A DNA stretch of 63,493 bases from DASSKP01 sp035695045 (GTDB lineage Bacteria > Actinomycetota > Actinomycetes > JAFAQI01): assembly GCA_035695045.1 (NCBI GenBank), contig DASSEX010000001.1, forward strand, positions 1 through 63,493, given 5' to 3'. The translations under genes were made by a program, and so were the position numbers. Under the pieces are notes generated by a model. The model saw only the letters and a list, made by a program, of their open reading frames with translations. It had not been told where the DNA came from and did no database searches. Below are positions 26,687-35,266 of the stretch, piece by piece (position 1 is the first letter of the stretch; each line of letters opens with the position of its first letter).

Positions 26687-27799
26687 CAGTGATGCCAGTT
26701 CTCTGACCTGGCGCGTCCAGGTCCACTCCTCCGTCACCCATCGACGACCCGCATCGCCGAGGTCCCGTCGAAGATCTCCATTCGACAGCAGAGCGGCGAG
26801 CCGGGCGTCGACGTCGTCGACCGAGCCACCGTCCACGACGAAGCCCGTCGACCCTTGGACAACGGTGTCCGGCGCGCCCCCGCTGTTCCCGGCGACGACC
26901 GGCAGGCCACACGCCGACGCCTCGAGGTAGACGATGCCGAGCCCCTCGACGTCGGCGCCCCCGAGGCGGGTCCGGCACGGCATCGCGAACACGTCACCGG
27001 CTCCGTAGTAGGCGGGCAGCTCGGGCCACGGCACGGACCCGGTGAACACCACGGCGTCACCCAAACCGGAGCTGGCGACCAACGACTCCAGGCGCGACCG
27101 GTACGGCCCACCCCCGACGAGCAGCAGCGCCACGTCCGGCACCGACCGCTGGAGCACAGGCAACCCGCGGATGAGAGTGTCCTGCCCCTTGCGCGGCATC
27201 AGCCGGGAGACACAGACGACGACCGGGCGCGCGGACAGGCCGAGCCGCTCACGAACCCCGGCTCCCAGACCTGGCCGGAACACGTCGGCATCGACGCCGG
27301 GCGCGAGCCGTTGCAGCTTCGCGGCGTTCTCGACGCCGACCGCATCCGCGAGGCGCGTCCGCGTGTAGTCCCCGAGATAGGTCAGTACGTCGACGTTCGA
27401 CGCGATCCGTCGCAGCAGCTGGCGCGCGCCGGGCACCATCGCCCATCCCGCTTCGTGTCCGTGCGTCGTCGCGACCACGCGGGCCGCGCCGGCCGCACGC
27501 AGACTCTCGGCCAGCAGACCGAGCGGTGCCGCCGCACCGAACCAGGCGACCTCGCACCCGTGCGCACGCACCAGCTGCTGCGCGCGGCGGCGTACTGATC
27601 GGGTCGGCAGCAGCACCGACGTGTCCTCCCGGACGACGTGGAAGGCTTGGGCCGCGTCCCACTCCTCGCACCCGCGCCATCGCGACGTGTAGACGACGAC
27701 GTCGTCCGGCGGCATCCTCGAGGCGAGGCCGTAGAGGAACGACTGGATGCCGCCGGGGCGCGGCGGGAAGTCGTTGGTGACGAGCAGGACACGAGCCAC
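26675..27799 (-). CDS. pimB: PimB-type GT4 mannosyltransferase
   Basis: Likely GDP-mannose-dependent phosphatidylinositol monomannoside mannosyltransferase. 374 residues with the GT-B start NDFPPRPGGIQSFL, HGHEAGW, CVSRLMPRKGQDTLI and the nucleotide-sugar site EGLGIVYLEASACGLPVV. It closely recalls M. tuberculosis PimB' (Rv2188c), which is adjacent to fadD15 there; here about 23 kb lie between them. GTG is two bases from the upstream peptidase gene stop, so the two form one operon. A role in PIM synthesis is expected only if this order makes PIMs. Confidence 0.85.
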   Translation of the reverse strand: MARVLLVTNDFPPRPGGIQSFLYGLASRMPPDDVVVYTSRWRGCEEWDAAQAFHVVREDTSVLLPTRSVRRRAQQLVRAHGCEVAWFGAAAPLGLLAESLRAAGAARVVATTHGHEAGWAMVPGARQLLRRIASNVDVLTYLGDYTRTRLADAVGVENAAKLQRLAPGVDADVFRPGLGAGVRERLGLSARPVVVCVSRLMPRKGQDTLIRGLPVLQRSVPDVALLLVGGGPYRSRLESLVASSGLGDAVVFTGSVPWPELPAYYGAGDVFAMPCRTRLGGADVEGLGIVYLEASACGLPVVAGNSGGAPDTVVQGSTGFVVDGGSVDDVDARLAALLSNGDLRRDLGDAGRRWVTEEWTWTRQVRELASLLSL

Positions 27800-27801
27800 G
27801 A

Positions 27802-29154
27802 TCAGGCCAGCTCGGCCCGCAGGAACGCACGCCAGTCGCGCGTGAACCTCGTGAAGGACTCGTGCAACACCGCGTGGCTCGCGGCAGCGAGCGCCTCGGA
27901 CTGGCTGGACGACGACGTGCCGACCATGCGGTAGAAGCGCACGAGCGCCGCCTGACCGTGACGGTCCGCGATCAGTCGGCAGGCCAGCCAGGCGCCCTCA
28001 TACGCCTGGGAGAGCCGTTTGCTGTCACCGTTGAACTGGTCGTCGCCGGGCAGGCGTGCCGGAACCCGACCGGCCCGCACGTCGGCGGCGAGCTCCTGCG
28101 CCGCGAACGTCGTCGGGACGTCGCTGCCGAGGTAGCCGACATAGTCGGCGAAGCCTTCCGCCAGCCACGTCGGCATCGCCGCACCGGTGACCGACCGGGT
28201 CGCGACGTGGGTGAGCTCATGAGTCAGCACGATCTGCCGGCCGAGCGGACTGAGCTTCGGCCAGTTGTTCGGGTTGATGCCGACCCGGTCGCCGACCGGG
28301 TCGGGACGGCCCGGGTGCGTCTGCACCTCTGCGGTCGCGACGGCGGCGATGTGGTCGAGGTCGCCGTAGTCGGCGACCACCTTGCTCAGCTCCTGCTGGG
28401 TCGCGGGGACCAGCACGACGACCTTCCTCGCCCAGGCCGACCCCCAGACCGCGGTCACCCGCGGGATGTCGGCGGCCGCCTCTGCCGCGATGAGCTGCAT
28501 CGTCGACTCCTCGCCGGGATGTCCGAGCACGAGCACCCGTGGACGGCGTACGACGACGACCCGTCCGTAGTCCCACAGCTCCCGCGACGACGCCTCACCC
28601 GCGGCCGCGAAGTCGCTCAAGGACGTGAGGTACCAGATGCCGCTGCGCTGCACGAACGTCGGGAACTGCGCAAGGTTGGTGGGCCGCGGGTCGAAGCCAC
28701 GCAGGCGGTAGTGCAACGCGAACGTCGTCGGCGCCCAGGTCTTCGCGTGATACCGAGCGGTCGCGGCGTTCGGCGACTGGGCACTCGCCGGATCGAAGCT
28801 GTAGGACCACGACGCGAGCGGCACCTCGGCAAGGTTGGCGAAAACTCGCGCCTGCTGACGGCGAAAGGCGCGATGACCGGGATCCAGCGTGCTGAGCCAC
28901 TCCTTGCGATCGTGGTGCAGGACGGCGTCACTACGCCGGCCCAACAAGGCGCGGAGCGCATCGGCACGCGCGGCGTCGGCGAGGCTGCGGCTGGCCCGCG
29001 GCGCGCTCGTGACCGTCGAGCCATGCGATCCCGACCCCGGCGTGGATCGGCGCGCGAGGAGTGCGCCGTCGGCGAGGAGAACCGCGAGCAGGGGGATGGC
29101 GGCGAGAAGCACCCCCAGCTTGCGCGGCAGCCCCCGACCGCGCGGCTCACCCAC
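27802..29154 (-). CDS. Peptidase MA-like zinc metalloprotease, membrane-anchored
   Basis: 450 residues: a basic N terminus then one membrane helix (about 10-32), a SnoaL-like or unassigned region (about 60-200), and a metallopeptidase segment with HELTH (about 310-314) followed by WLAEGFADYVGYL, giving the HExxH and downstream Glu zinc ligands of gluzincins. The catalytic part should face outward. The start is GTG with TAGACT six bases upstream. It is upstream of pimB with a two-base gap. Target unknown. Confidence 0.75.
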   Translation of the reverse strand: MGEPRGRGLPRKLGVLLAAIPLLAVLLADGALLARRSTPGSGSHGSTVTSAPRASRSLADAARADALRALLGRRSDAVLHHDRKEWLSTLDPGHRAFRRQQARVFANLAEVPLASWSYSFDPASAQSPNAATARYHAKTWAPTTFALHYRLRGFDPRPTNLAQFPTFVQRSGIWYLTSLSDFAAAGEASSRELWDYGRVVVVRRPRVLVLGHPGEESTMQLIAAEAAADIPRVTAVWGSAWARKVVVLVPATQQELSKVVADYGDLDHIAAVATAEVQTHPGRPDPVGDRVGINPNNWPKLSPLGRQIVLTHELTHVATRSVTGAAMPTWLAEGFADYVGYLGSDVPTTFAAQELAADVRAGRVPARLPGDDQFNGDSKRLSQAYEGAWLACRLIADRHGQAALVRFYRMVGTSSSSQSEALAAASHAVLHESFTRFTRDWRAFLRAELA

Positions 29155-29166
29155 GTCCAGAGTCTA
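29155..29166 (-). promoter_or_regulatory. Leaderless promoter of the metalloprotease-pimB operon
   Basis: TAGACT on the minus strand (29166-29161) is followed by CTGGAC and then GTG. It lies in the 20 bases after the sepH stop codon, so the peptidase gene has its own start. Confidence 0.5.
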
Positions 29167-29174
29167 GGAAAGCG

Positions 29175-30170
29175 TCAGCCGCGACGGCGCCGTGGCGCGC
29201 GCGAACCGTTGGTCGCGTCGTCGTCGCGCGGCGGCGCGACACCGAGCAGCACGTCCGACCAGGACGGCACCGGAACGCGCGCACCCGCACGTCGGGCCCC
29301 GCCGCCCTCGGACGGATCCAGCGTCGGGGCCTCCGGAGCCTCGTCCACCGGTGCAGCGGCCACCTTCGGCTGTGCCACGTCCGGGCGGCTCGACGTCCGA
29401 GCGGCCTTGGTGACCGCCCGCTTCGGCTTGGGTGTGGGCTTGCTCCCCGTCGTCTTCGTCTTCGTCGCCGTCGCCGTCGCCGGCTTGGCGGCGCGCTTGG
29501 CCGTCGCCTGCTTCCGGGCCGGCGCGGATGCCGCTGGAGCACGTCTTGCCGGCGCGCGCTCGGCTCGCCGCGCCGGTCGCGCACGCTTCGTTCCGGTGTC
29601 GTCGGCGGCGAGGCGGCTGGCGGAGAGGTCCTCGGCGGTGAGCTCACGCCCGGCGGGATGCCAGAGCCAGGCGGCCGACCGCTTGCCCCCGCGGGCTGCG
29701 TACGACAGCGAGACGATCCAGGCTCCGTCGGGCCGGCGCCGGGCGCTCCACTCGACGGTGTCCGGCTTGAGCCCGGCCACCTCGGACAGCCGCGCGTCGA
29801 CGGCGACGCCGAGCGGGCGGGAGGCCTTGGGGCCGCGCGGCGGGCTCACCGGCACCGCTCGCGCTTCGTCGACGATCCGCTGCCGCTCCGCCTCCACCGG
29901 GGCGGCGTACGGGAGCACGCGAGCCACCGGGACCCCGGCGGCCTTGGCGATCGCCTCCGGCGAGTCACCCGCTCGCAGCCGGGACTGGATCTCCTTCGGC
30001 GACAGCGCGCTCTCGACGCGGTCGCCGCCGGACGCGGCCAGCTGTCCTCGAACCGCCGCCCGGAGCCTGTCGTCGAGCGGGATCTGGTGCGTGGCGCGGC
30101 CGTTCTCCGACGTACCGAGCAGGAGGGAGGCGCCGTCGTCGCTCACGCCGAGCACACGAAGCTGGCGCAC
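29175..30170 (-). CDS. sepH: Septation protein SepH
   Basis: FtsZ-binding cell-division protein of actinobacteria. 331 residues: an N-terminal DUF3071 domain (about 1-165: RQLRVLGVSDDGASLLL, then a helix-turn-helix SPKEIQSRLRAGDSPEAIAKAAGV), a Lys/Ala-rich disordered linker (about 175-260), and a short conserved C-terminal motif with VPSWSDVLLGV. GTG 30170 has GGAGGTGAC directly upstream. Known SepH stimulates FtsZ assembly. The longer reading frame upstream lacks a ribosome site. Confidence 0.9.
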   Translation of the reverse strand: MRQLRVLGVSDDGASLLLGTSENGRATHQIPLDDRLRAAVRGQLAASGGDRVESALSPKEIQSRLRAGDSPEAIAKAAGVPVARVLPYAAPVEAERQRIVDEARAVPVSPPRGPKASRPLGVAVDARLSEVAGLKPDTVEWSARRRPDGAWIVSLSYAARGGKRSAAWLWHPAGRELTAEDLSASRLAADDTGTKRARPARRAERAPARRAPAASAPARKQATAKRAAKPATATATKTKTTGSKPTPKPKRAVTKAARTSSRPDVAQPKVAAAPVDEAPEAPTLDPSEGGGARRAGARVPVPSWSDVLLGVAPPRDDDATNGSRAPRRRRG

Positions 30171-30268
30171 GTCACCTCCCGGGTCAGCGGCGACGCAGGG
30201 TGCATCGGCCGGCTCCGCGAGTCTCCCCGGCCACGGCGCCGGGGACAAGCGAAACGCGCCAACGACGC

Positions 30269-30457
30269 CTAGCCAGATGCGGCGTCCGGCAGCTGAAGCC
30301 GCAGCGGCGGCACCAGGCCACCGTCAGCGAGCACCCGCAGCGCCACCGCGGTCTCCTCCGCAATCTCGACCTCCGGCGGCGCGCCCAGCAAGGCCGTCAC
30401 CACGCAGTCGTCGCACGCCACGTCACGCATCTCGCACCGATCGCAGTCGATGAGCAT
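30269..30457 (-). CDS. Small Cys-rich conserved actinobacterial protein
   Basis: 62 residues, MLIDCDRCEMRDVACDDC followed by VVTALLGAPPEVE and a hydrophilic tail. The four Cys (CxxC and CxxC) suggest one metal or disulfide site. I recall similar short proteins next to sepH in other actinobacteria, but no function. GAGGAGG lies six bases upstream of the ATG. It is 98 bases before sepH on the same strand. Confidence 0.7.
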   Translation of the reverse strand: MLIDCDRCEMRDVACDDCVVTALLGAPPEVEIAEETAVALRVLADGGLVPPLRLQLPDAASG

Positions 30458-30547
30458 CGGTCCTCCTCGTCTCTGCGGCAGACGCTAGAGACGACCTCCG
30501 ACAGAAACCGCGGTTGCGCGGTCCACCCCGGGCGGCGGGCAGGCGGG

Positions 30548-31828
30548 CTAGGCGCGGTTCAGGCGGTCGAGAAGGGCCCGCGAGGTGAGGGTGCGTGCGC
30601 CCGCCCGCCGTACGCCGTCCACGACTTCCTTGTCCGACGAGACCACGGTGACCGGTCGCCCGGTCGGCTCCGCGCGGGCGAGCTGGCGGATGAGCTCGTC
30701 CGCCGTCTGGCCCGCGGGGCTGAACCGGACCCGGACGCGGCGCAGGGCGGCGGCTGGCACCCGCACCTGCAGCTCGGCGCCGTCGAACACGCACGTGACC
30801 TCCGCGCCGGTGCGCGCGGCAAGCGCCGCAAGCCCGGACACCAGCCGGGCCCGCTGGTCCTCGAGGGTCAGGTCCGGGTAGCCGGACTTCGTGACGTTGT
30901 AGCCGTCCACGATCAGATGCGCGTTCGGCAAGGTCAGCAGCTGGTCGACCCCCGACGGATCGTCCGCGGCGATGGACGCCGTACCCGGCTCGAGTGGCGG
31001 CACCGCGTCGACGAGATCGGCCGGGCGGCGGGTCGGCGGTGAGGGTGAGAGCTCCTCCCGCAGGCCGGCGACCGAGCGGGCCATCGTGTCGAGGAGCAGC
31101 CAACGCCGGATGTCGGCGGACTCGCGCGCCTCCCGGGTGTCGCGACGCGTCCGCTCCAGCGTCGCCTCCAGCTCGTGCACCCGCTCGCTCAGCCGGCGGA
31201 TCTCCGCCGCCGCCTGATCCGAGGCAGTCGCTGCGGCCGCCCGTTCGGCGTCCACACCGGCGGTCGCCTCGGCCAGCGCCGCCTCCGCCCGCCGCGCCCG
31301 GTCAGTGGCCTCGCGCGCCCGGCTTCGCTCACGTTCGGCCGCCTCGGTCGCGCGCGCAGCGTTGCCCTCGACGTCCGCCAGCCGACGCCGTAGCGCCGCG
31401 AGCTCCGCCTCCGTGTCCTTCGAACGCCGGCCTTCGTCGCGCGCCGCGGCCTGCTCGGCAGCCGTCGCCTTCGCCACGGCCTCCGCCTCACGGACCCGCT
31501 CGACATGCGACTCCCAACCGGCAGTGCGCAGCAGGTACGCCGCCGCGGCGACGTCCTCCGGGTCTGCGACAGGGACCGACCCACCCGCCTCCAGGGCAGC
31601 GGCGAGGTCCGGCACGCCCTCCCGCACGGCGTCGGCCACCGCGGAACGGAACGTCTCGTCGTTCTCGAGCGCCGCCGCGATCGGCAGGACGACCTGGCGG
31701 CGCTTCGCCGGGGTGAACTTCACGAACTTCCGCAGCGAGGCGGGAACCTGATCCGGCTCCAGCAGCGCGAGCCGGTCGGCGGCGAGGTCGACGACGCGCC
31801 GGCGGACGCTGTCAGGCAGCTGCGTCAT
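30548..31828 (-). CDS. NYN-domain (YacP-like) RNA-binding protein with coiled coil
   Basis: 426 residues: a helical N-terminal domain (about 1-100), a long Ala/Glu/Arg coiled coil (about 115-235), and a C-terminal PIN-like NYN nuclease domain (about 285-420) with LIVDGYNVTKSGYPDLTLEDQRA split into the acidic LIVDGYN motif, CVFDGAEL and VVSSDKEVVDG. The acidic residues are those expected to bind metal in NYN nucleases. It starts 13 bases after the upstream zinc-ribbon gene and is probably co-transcribed with it. Target RNA unknown. Confidence 0.82.
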   Translation of the reverse strand: MTQLPDSVRRRVVDLAADRLALLEPDQVPASLRKFVKFTPAKRRQVVLPIAAALENDETFRSAVADAVREGVPDLAAALEAGGSVPVADPEDVAAAAYLLRTAGWESHVERVREAEAVAKATAAEQAAARDEGRRSKDTEAELAALRRRLADVEGNAARATEAAERERSRAREATDRARRAEAALAEATAGVDAERAAAATASDQAAAEIRRLSERVHELEATLERTRRDTREARESADIRRWLLLDTMARSVAGLREELSPSPPTRRPADLVDAVPPLEPGTASIAADDPSGVDQLLTLPNAHLIVDGYNVTKSGYPDLTLEDQRARLVSGLAALAARTGAEVTCVFDGAELQVRVPAAALRRVRVRFSPAGQTADELIRQLARAEPTGRPVTVVSSDKEVVDGVRRAGARTLTSRALLDRLNRA

Positions 31829-31841
31829 CAGGACGCCGGCG

Positions 31842-32075
31842 TCATGCCGACGGTCGCTCGACGAGCTCGACGGTGTCGACCCCGTTGCACCAGCGACACG
31901 TCACCTTCTCGACGACGTCGGAGAGGACCTCGCGCTCCTCGACCTCCTGCGCACCGGAGAGGTCGGCGTGCACGAACTCGCGAGCCCGCGTCGTCCGCAC
32001 CACGTCGAAGCGCGTCAGGTTGCCGCACGCCCGGCACCGCCAGCGGGTCTCGTCGGTCGGCATGGTCACGGCCAC
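31842..32075 (-). CDS. Small zinc-ribbon protein
   Basis: 77 residues with CRACG (about 14-18) and CRWCNG (about 60-65), a single four-Cys zinc ribbon. Function unknown. GTG at 32075 is preferred to ATG 32063 because TAGGCT lies six bases upstream, in the leaderless arrangement. It heads the NYN gene on the same strand. Confidence 0.7.
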   Translation of the reverse strand: MAVTMPTDETRWRCRACGNLTRFDVVRTTRAREFVHADLSGAQEVEEREVLSDVVEKVTCRWCNGVDTVELVERPSA

Positions 32076-32087
32076 GCGCCGAGCCTA
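32076..32087 (-). promoter_or_regulatory. Leaderless promoter of the zinc-ribbon-NYN operon
   Basis: TAGGCT (32087-32082 on the minus strand), six bases, then GTG. Confidence 0.5.
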
Positions 32088-32139
32088 CGGTCTCGGGCCT
32101 CGAGCGGTGTGCCTTCCCGATTTCGTCGGCCCGCGGCCC

Positions 32140-32152
32140 TACCGTCCGGCTC
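32140..32152 (+). promoter_or_regulatory. Leaderless promoter of the DEDDh/GIY-YIG gene
   Basis: TACCGT (32140-32145), seven bases, then GTG. The hexamer and spacing are identical to those of the histidine kinase gene at 16308. Confidence 0.5.
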
Positions 32153-33919
32153 GTGCACCTCGATGTCCCACGCCAGACGAGCTTCGACGAGCTCGGCGTG
32201 CCGCTGGCCGAGGTCACGTTCGTCGTCGTCGACCTGGAGACGACCGGCGGCTCACCCCACACCGCGGCGATCACGGAGATCGGTGCGGTCAAGGTGCGGG
32301 GCGGCGAGATGCTCGGCGAGTTCCAGACCCTGGTCAACCCCCTCACCGAGATCCCGCCGTTCATCGCGGTTCTCACCGGCATCACCGACGCGATGGTCGC
32401 GGCCGCGCCGACCATCGGCGCCGTGCTTCCGGCCTTTCTCGAATGGGCTCGGGGCGCCGTGCTCGTCGCCCACAACGCCCCGTTCGACCTCGGCTTCCTC
32501 AAGGCCGGATGCGCGTCGCTCTCGATCGACTGGCCGGGCTTCGACTCCGTCGACACCGCACGGCTCGCCCGTCGCGTCCTCACCCGCGACGAGGCGCCGG
32601 ACTGCAAGCTCGCGACACTGTCACGGCTGTTCCACACGAGGGTGACTCCGTGCCACCGCGCGCTCGCGGATGCCCAAGCCACGACTGACGTCCTGCACGG
32701 CCTGCTCGCACGTCTGGGCAACCTGGGCGTGCAGTCACTCGACGAGCTGCGCACCTTCACCGGGCTCGCGACTGCGGCGCAACGCCGCAAGCGTCATCTC
32801 GCCGAGGGCCTCCCGACCGGACCCGGCGTCTACATCTTCCGCGACTCCCGCGGCCGGCCGCTCTACATCGGTCGCTCGCGTGCCCTGCGCAGCCGGGTCC
32901 GGCAATACTTCGTCGCGTCCGAGCCGCGGACCCGCATGGCCGAGATGGTCGCGATCGCCGAGCGGGTCGACGCGGTTGCTTGCGCGCATCCCCTCGAGGC
33001 AGAGGTGCGCGAGCTGCGGCTGATCGCCGAGCACAAGCCGCGCTACAACCGGCGCTCGCGCTTCCCCGAGAAGGCACTGTGGCTCAAGCTGACCCGCGAG
33101 CCCTATCCGCGGCTGGCCGTCGTACGGCGCCTTCTCGACGACGGCGCGACCTACCTCGGGCCGTTCGCGTCGGCGCGCACGGCACAGGCCGCCATGGCGG
33201 CGGTGCACGAAGCCGTCCCCCTCCGTCAGTGCACGCAACGGCTGTCGACACGCAAGACGGCGCCGGCCTGCGTGCTCGCCGGCATGGGGCGCTGCCCCGC
33301 GCCGTGCGAAGGCGGCGTGACACCCGATGACTACGCGCCGGTTGCCGAAGCCGCGCGCGAGGCGCTCGTCGGCGACCCCCGCTCGTTGCTCGACGCTGCG
33401 CGTCGACGCATGGCGACGCTGTCCGCGCAGGAACGGTTCGAAGAGGCTGCCGCGCATCGCGACCGGGCCGCGGCGTTCGTCCGCACCGCGGCGCGCATGC
33501 AGCGACTGTCGGCGCTGTCGGCCTGCCGTGAGCTCGTCGCCGCGCGACCGAGGTTCGACGGTGGCTGGGACCTCGTCGTCGTCCGCCACGGGCGGCTCGC
33601 CGCCGCCGGAGTCGCACCGCCGGGCGCGGCACCCCGCCCGTACGTCGACGCACTGGTGACCACGGCCGAGCACGTCAGCCCCGGCCTGGGCCCGACTCCC
33701 GCAGCCACGGCGGAGGAGATGGACTGCATCCTGCGCTGGCTTGCCGAGCCGGGCACCCGTCTGGTCGAGCTCGACGGCGAGTGGTGCTCCCCCGCCCGCG
33801 GCGCCGGCGGCCTCGCCGACTGGCTGGCCGGGGCCGAGGCAGGGCGCGAGTCGGCGCGGCCGTTCGACGACCGCCGCGGTCTACGACCCGTGCACAGGCC
33901 CGCCCGGGCCGCGATCTGA
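32153..33919 (+). CDS. DEDDh exonuclease fused to a UvrC-like GIY-YIG nuclease
   Basis: Probable DNA-repair nuclease, 588 residues. A DEDDh 3'-5' exonuclease domain at about 15-185 has FVVVDLETTGG, AHNAPFDLGFL and CHRALADAQAT. It is followed by a GIY-YIG domain at about 222-310 (GPGVYIFRD, LYIGRSRALRSRVRQYF) like UvrC or Cho, then a UvrC-type Cys-containing region (CTQRLSTRKTAP...CPAPCEGG) and a UVR-like helical segment. The architecture matches what I recall for M. tuberculosis Rv2191. The start is fixed by the -10 hexamer. It is divergent from the zinc-ribbon gene. Confidence 0.87.
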   Translation: MHLDVPRQTSFDELGVPLAEVTFVVVDLETTGGSPHTAAITEIGAVKVRGGEMLGEFQTLVNPLTEIPPFIAVLTGITDAMVAAAPTIGAVLPAFLEWARGAVLVAHNAPFDLGFLKAGCASLSIDWPGFDSVDTARLARRVLTRDEAPDCKLATLSRLFHTRVTPCHRALADAQATTDVLHGLLARLGNLGVQSLDELRTFTGLATAAQRRKRHLAEGLPTGPGVYIFRDSRGRPLYIGRSRALRSRVRQYFVASEPRTRMAEMVAIAERVDAVACAHPLEAEVRELRLIAEHKPRYNRRSRFPEKALWLKLTREPYPRLAVVRRLLDDGATYLGPFASARTAQAAMAAVHEAVPLRQCTQRLSTRKTAPACVLAGMGRCPAPCEGGVTPDDYAPVAEAAREALVGDPRSLLDAARRRMATLSAQERFEEAAAHRDRAAAFVRTAARMQRLSALSACRELVAARPRFDGGWDLVVVRHGRLAAAGVAPPGAAPRPYVDALVTTAEHVSPGLGPTPAATAEEMDCILRWLAEPGTRLVELDGEWCSPARGAGGLADWLAGAEAGRESARPFDDRRGLRPVHRPARAAI

Positions 33920-33985
33920 CCGGGAAGGCGCAGTCACCGCGAAAGCCTTCGCCGCTGCTGAGCTGTTCGCGGGAGACTGGTCAAC

Positions 33986-35266
33986 GTGGGGCGGCGGCGC
34001 GACTATCCCGGATGGCGGATGGTCTGGGCACTGTCGATCACGACCACGATCAGCTACGGCGTCCTGCTGTACGCCATCTCGGTGCTGCTCACGCCGATGC
34101 GACGCGATCTCCATGCGTCGCTCGGCGCTCTGTCCGGCGCGATCAGCCTGTCGATCGCGGTCGCCGGGATCCTGGCTCCGATCGTCGGTGCCTGGCTCGA
34201 CCGGCACGGTGCGCGCGCCTTGATGTCGGCGGGCTCGGTCGTCGCAGCGGTGTCGGTCGTCGGGTGGTCGCAGGCACGCAACCTTCCGGAGCTCTATCTC
34301 GCCTTCGCCGGCGTCGGCGTCGCGAGCGCGTCGCTGTTCTACGACAGCGGCTTCGCCGTCATCAACACGTGGTTCGACCGCGACCGGCATGCTGCGCTGC
34401 TCACCTTGACCGTCGTCGCAGGCTTCGCCTCCACGGTCTTCCTGCCGACGACGCAGGCACTCGTCGACGCGATCGGCTGGCGGGACGCGTTGCTGGTGCT
34501 GGCGGCGCTGTGCGGCGCGACGGCGGTTCCGCACTCGATGCTCCTCCGTCGTCACCCGGCTGACCACGGGCATGCCGTCGACGGCAAAGACGGCGACGCA
34601 CTTCCCACTGCGCCGGCGAGCCATGACGGCACCCAATGGCTGAGACTTCGCGATCCCGAGCTGCGCGGAAGCCTCGCGGATCCAGCCGTGCGCTGGCTCA
34701 CCGTCAGCACGGTCGCCGTCACCGCCGGCGTCACGATGATCATCGTCTACCTCGTCACCTATCTGCGCGACCGCGGCTACACGCCGTCCGCGGCGGCGGT
34801 GGGCGCCGGCGCGATCGGCGTCATGTCGGTCTCCGGTCGGATCGCCTTCACGCGGCTCGCCCGCCGGTTGCGGCTGGCGCGCGTCGCGGCGACGATGCTG
34901 GTCGGTCAGCTGGTCGGGATCGGCATGCTCGCCTGGCTCCCGCGGCCGTGGGGGCTCGTCGTGTTCGTCATCTCCTTCGGGTCGGCCTTCGGTGTCATGA
35001 CGATCGCGCGACCGGCTCTGCTCGGCAGCTACGTCGCACCGCACGTCTTCGCCCGGGTCAGCGGCGTGCAGGCGATGCTCACCGATGTGGGACGGATCGC
35101 CGCGCCGGTGAGCGCCGGCGCGCTGATCGCGTGGACGGGCGGGTTCGGCGCGATGCTCGTCGCCGTCACGGCCTGCTCGGCCGTCGCTGCCGTCGCACTG
35201 CTGCGCGCCGACGCCCACGACGCCGGCCCACCGGTCGCGCCTCCTGTCGCAGAGGTCGCGGCGTGA
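33986..35266 (+). CDS. MFS transporter
   Basis: 426 residues, about twelve membrane helices in two halves with a cytoplasmic loop near 190-220. The first loop has DRHGARALMSAG, the MFS motif A. MFS carriers with this kind of GW-RMVWALS start often belong to the oxalate/monocarboxylate branch, but the cargo cannot be assigned. GTG start. GTGA overlap couples it to the phosphotransferase. Confidence 0.8.
   Translation: MGRRRDYPGWRMVWALSITTTISYGVLLYAISVLLTPMRRDLHASLGALSGAISLSIAVAGILAPIVGAWLDRHGARALMSAGSVVAAVSVVGWSQARNLPELYLAFAGVGVASASLFYDSGFAVINTWFDRDRHAALLTLTVVAGFASTVFLPTTQALVDAIGWRDALLVLAALCGATAVPHSMLLRRHPADHGHAVDGKDGDALPTAPASHDGTQWLRLRDPELRGSLADPAVRWLTVSTVAVTAGVTMIIVYLVTYLRDRGYTPSAAAVGAGAIGVMSVSGRIAFTRLARRLRLARVAATMLVGQLVGIGMLAWLPRPWGLVVFVISFGSAFGVMTIARPALLGSYVAPHVFARVSGVQAMLTDVGRIAAPVSAGALIAWTGGFGAMLVAVTACSAVAAVALLRADAHDAGPPVAPPVAEVAA

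Noticed and set aside
27862..30453. Plus-strand open frame of about 863 codons
   Set aside because: It is antisense to peptidase, sepH and small Cys-rich genes, with arginine- and glycine-rich translation and no family features. High GC leaves long antisense frames open. Similar cases: 1293-3266 minus, 40193-42388 plus, 57151-58944 plus.
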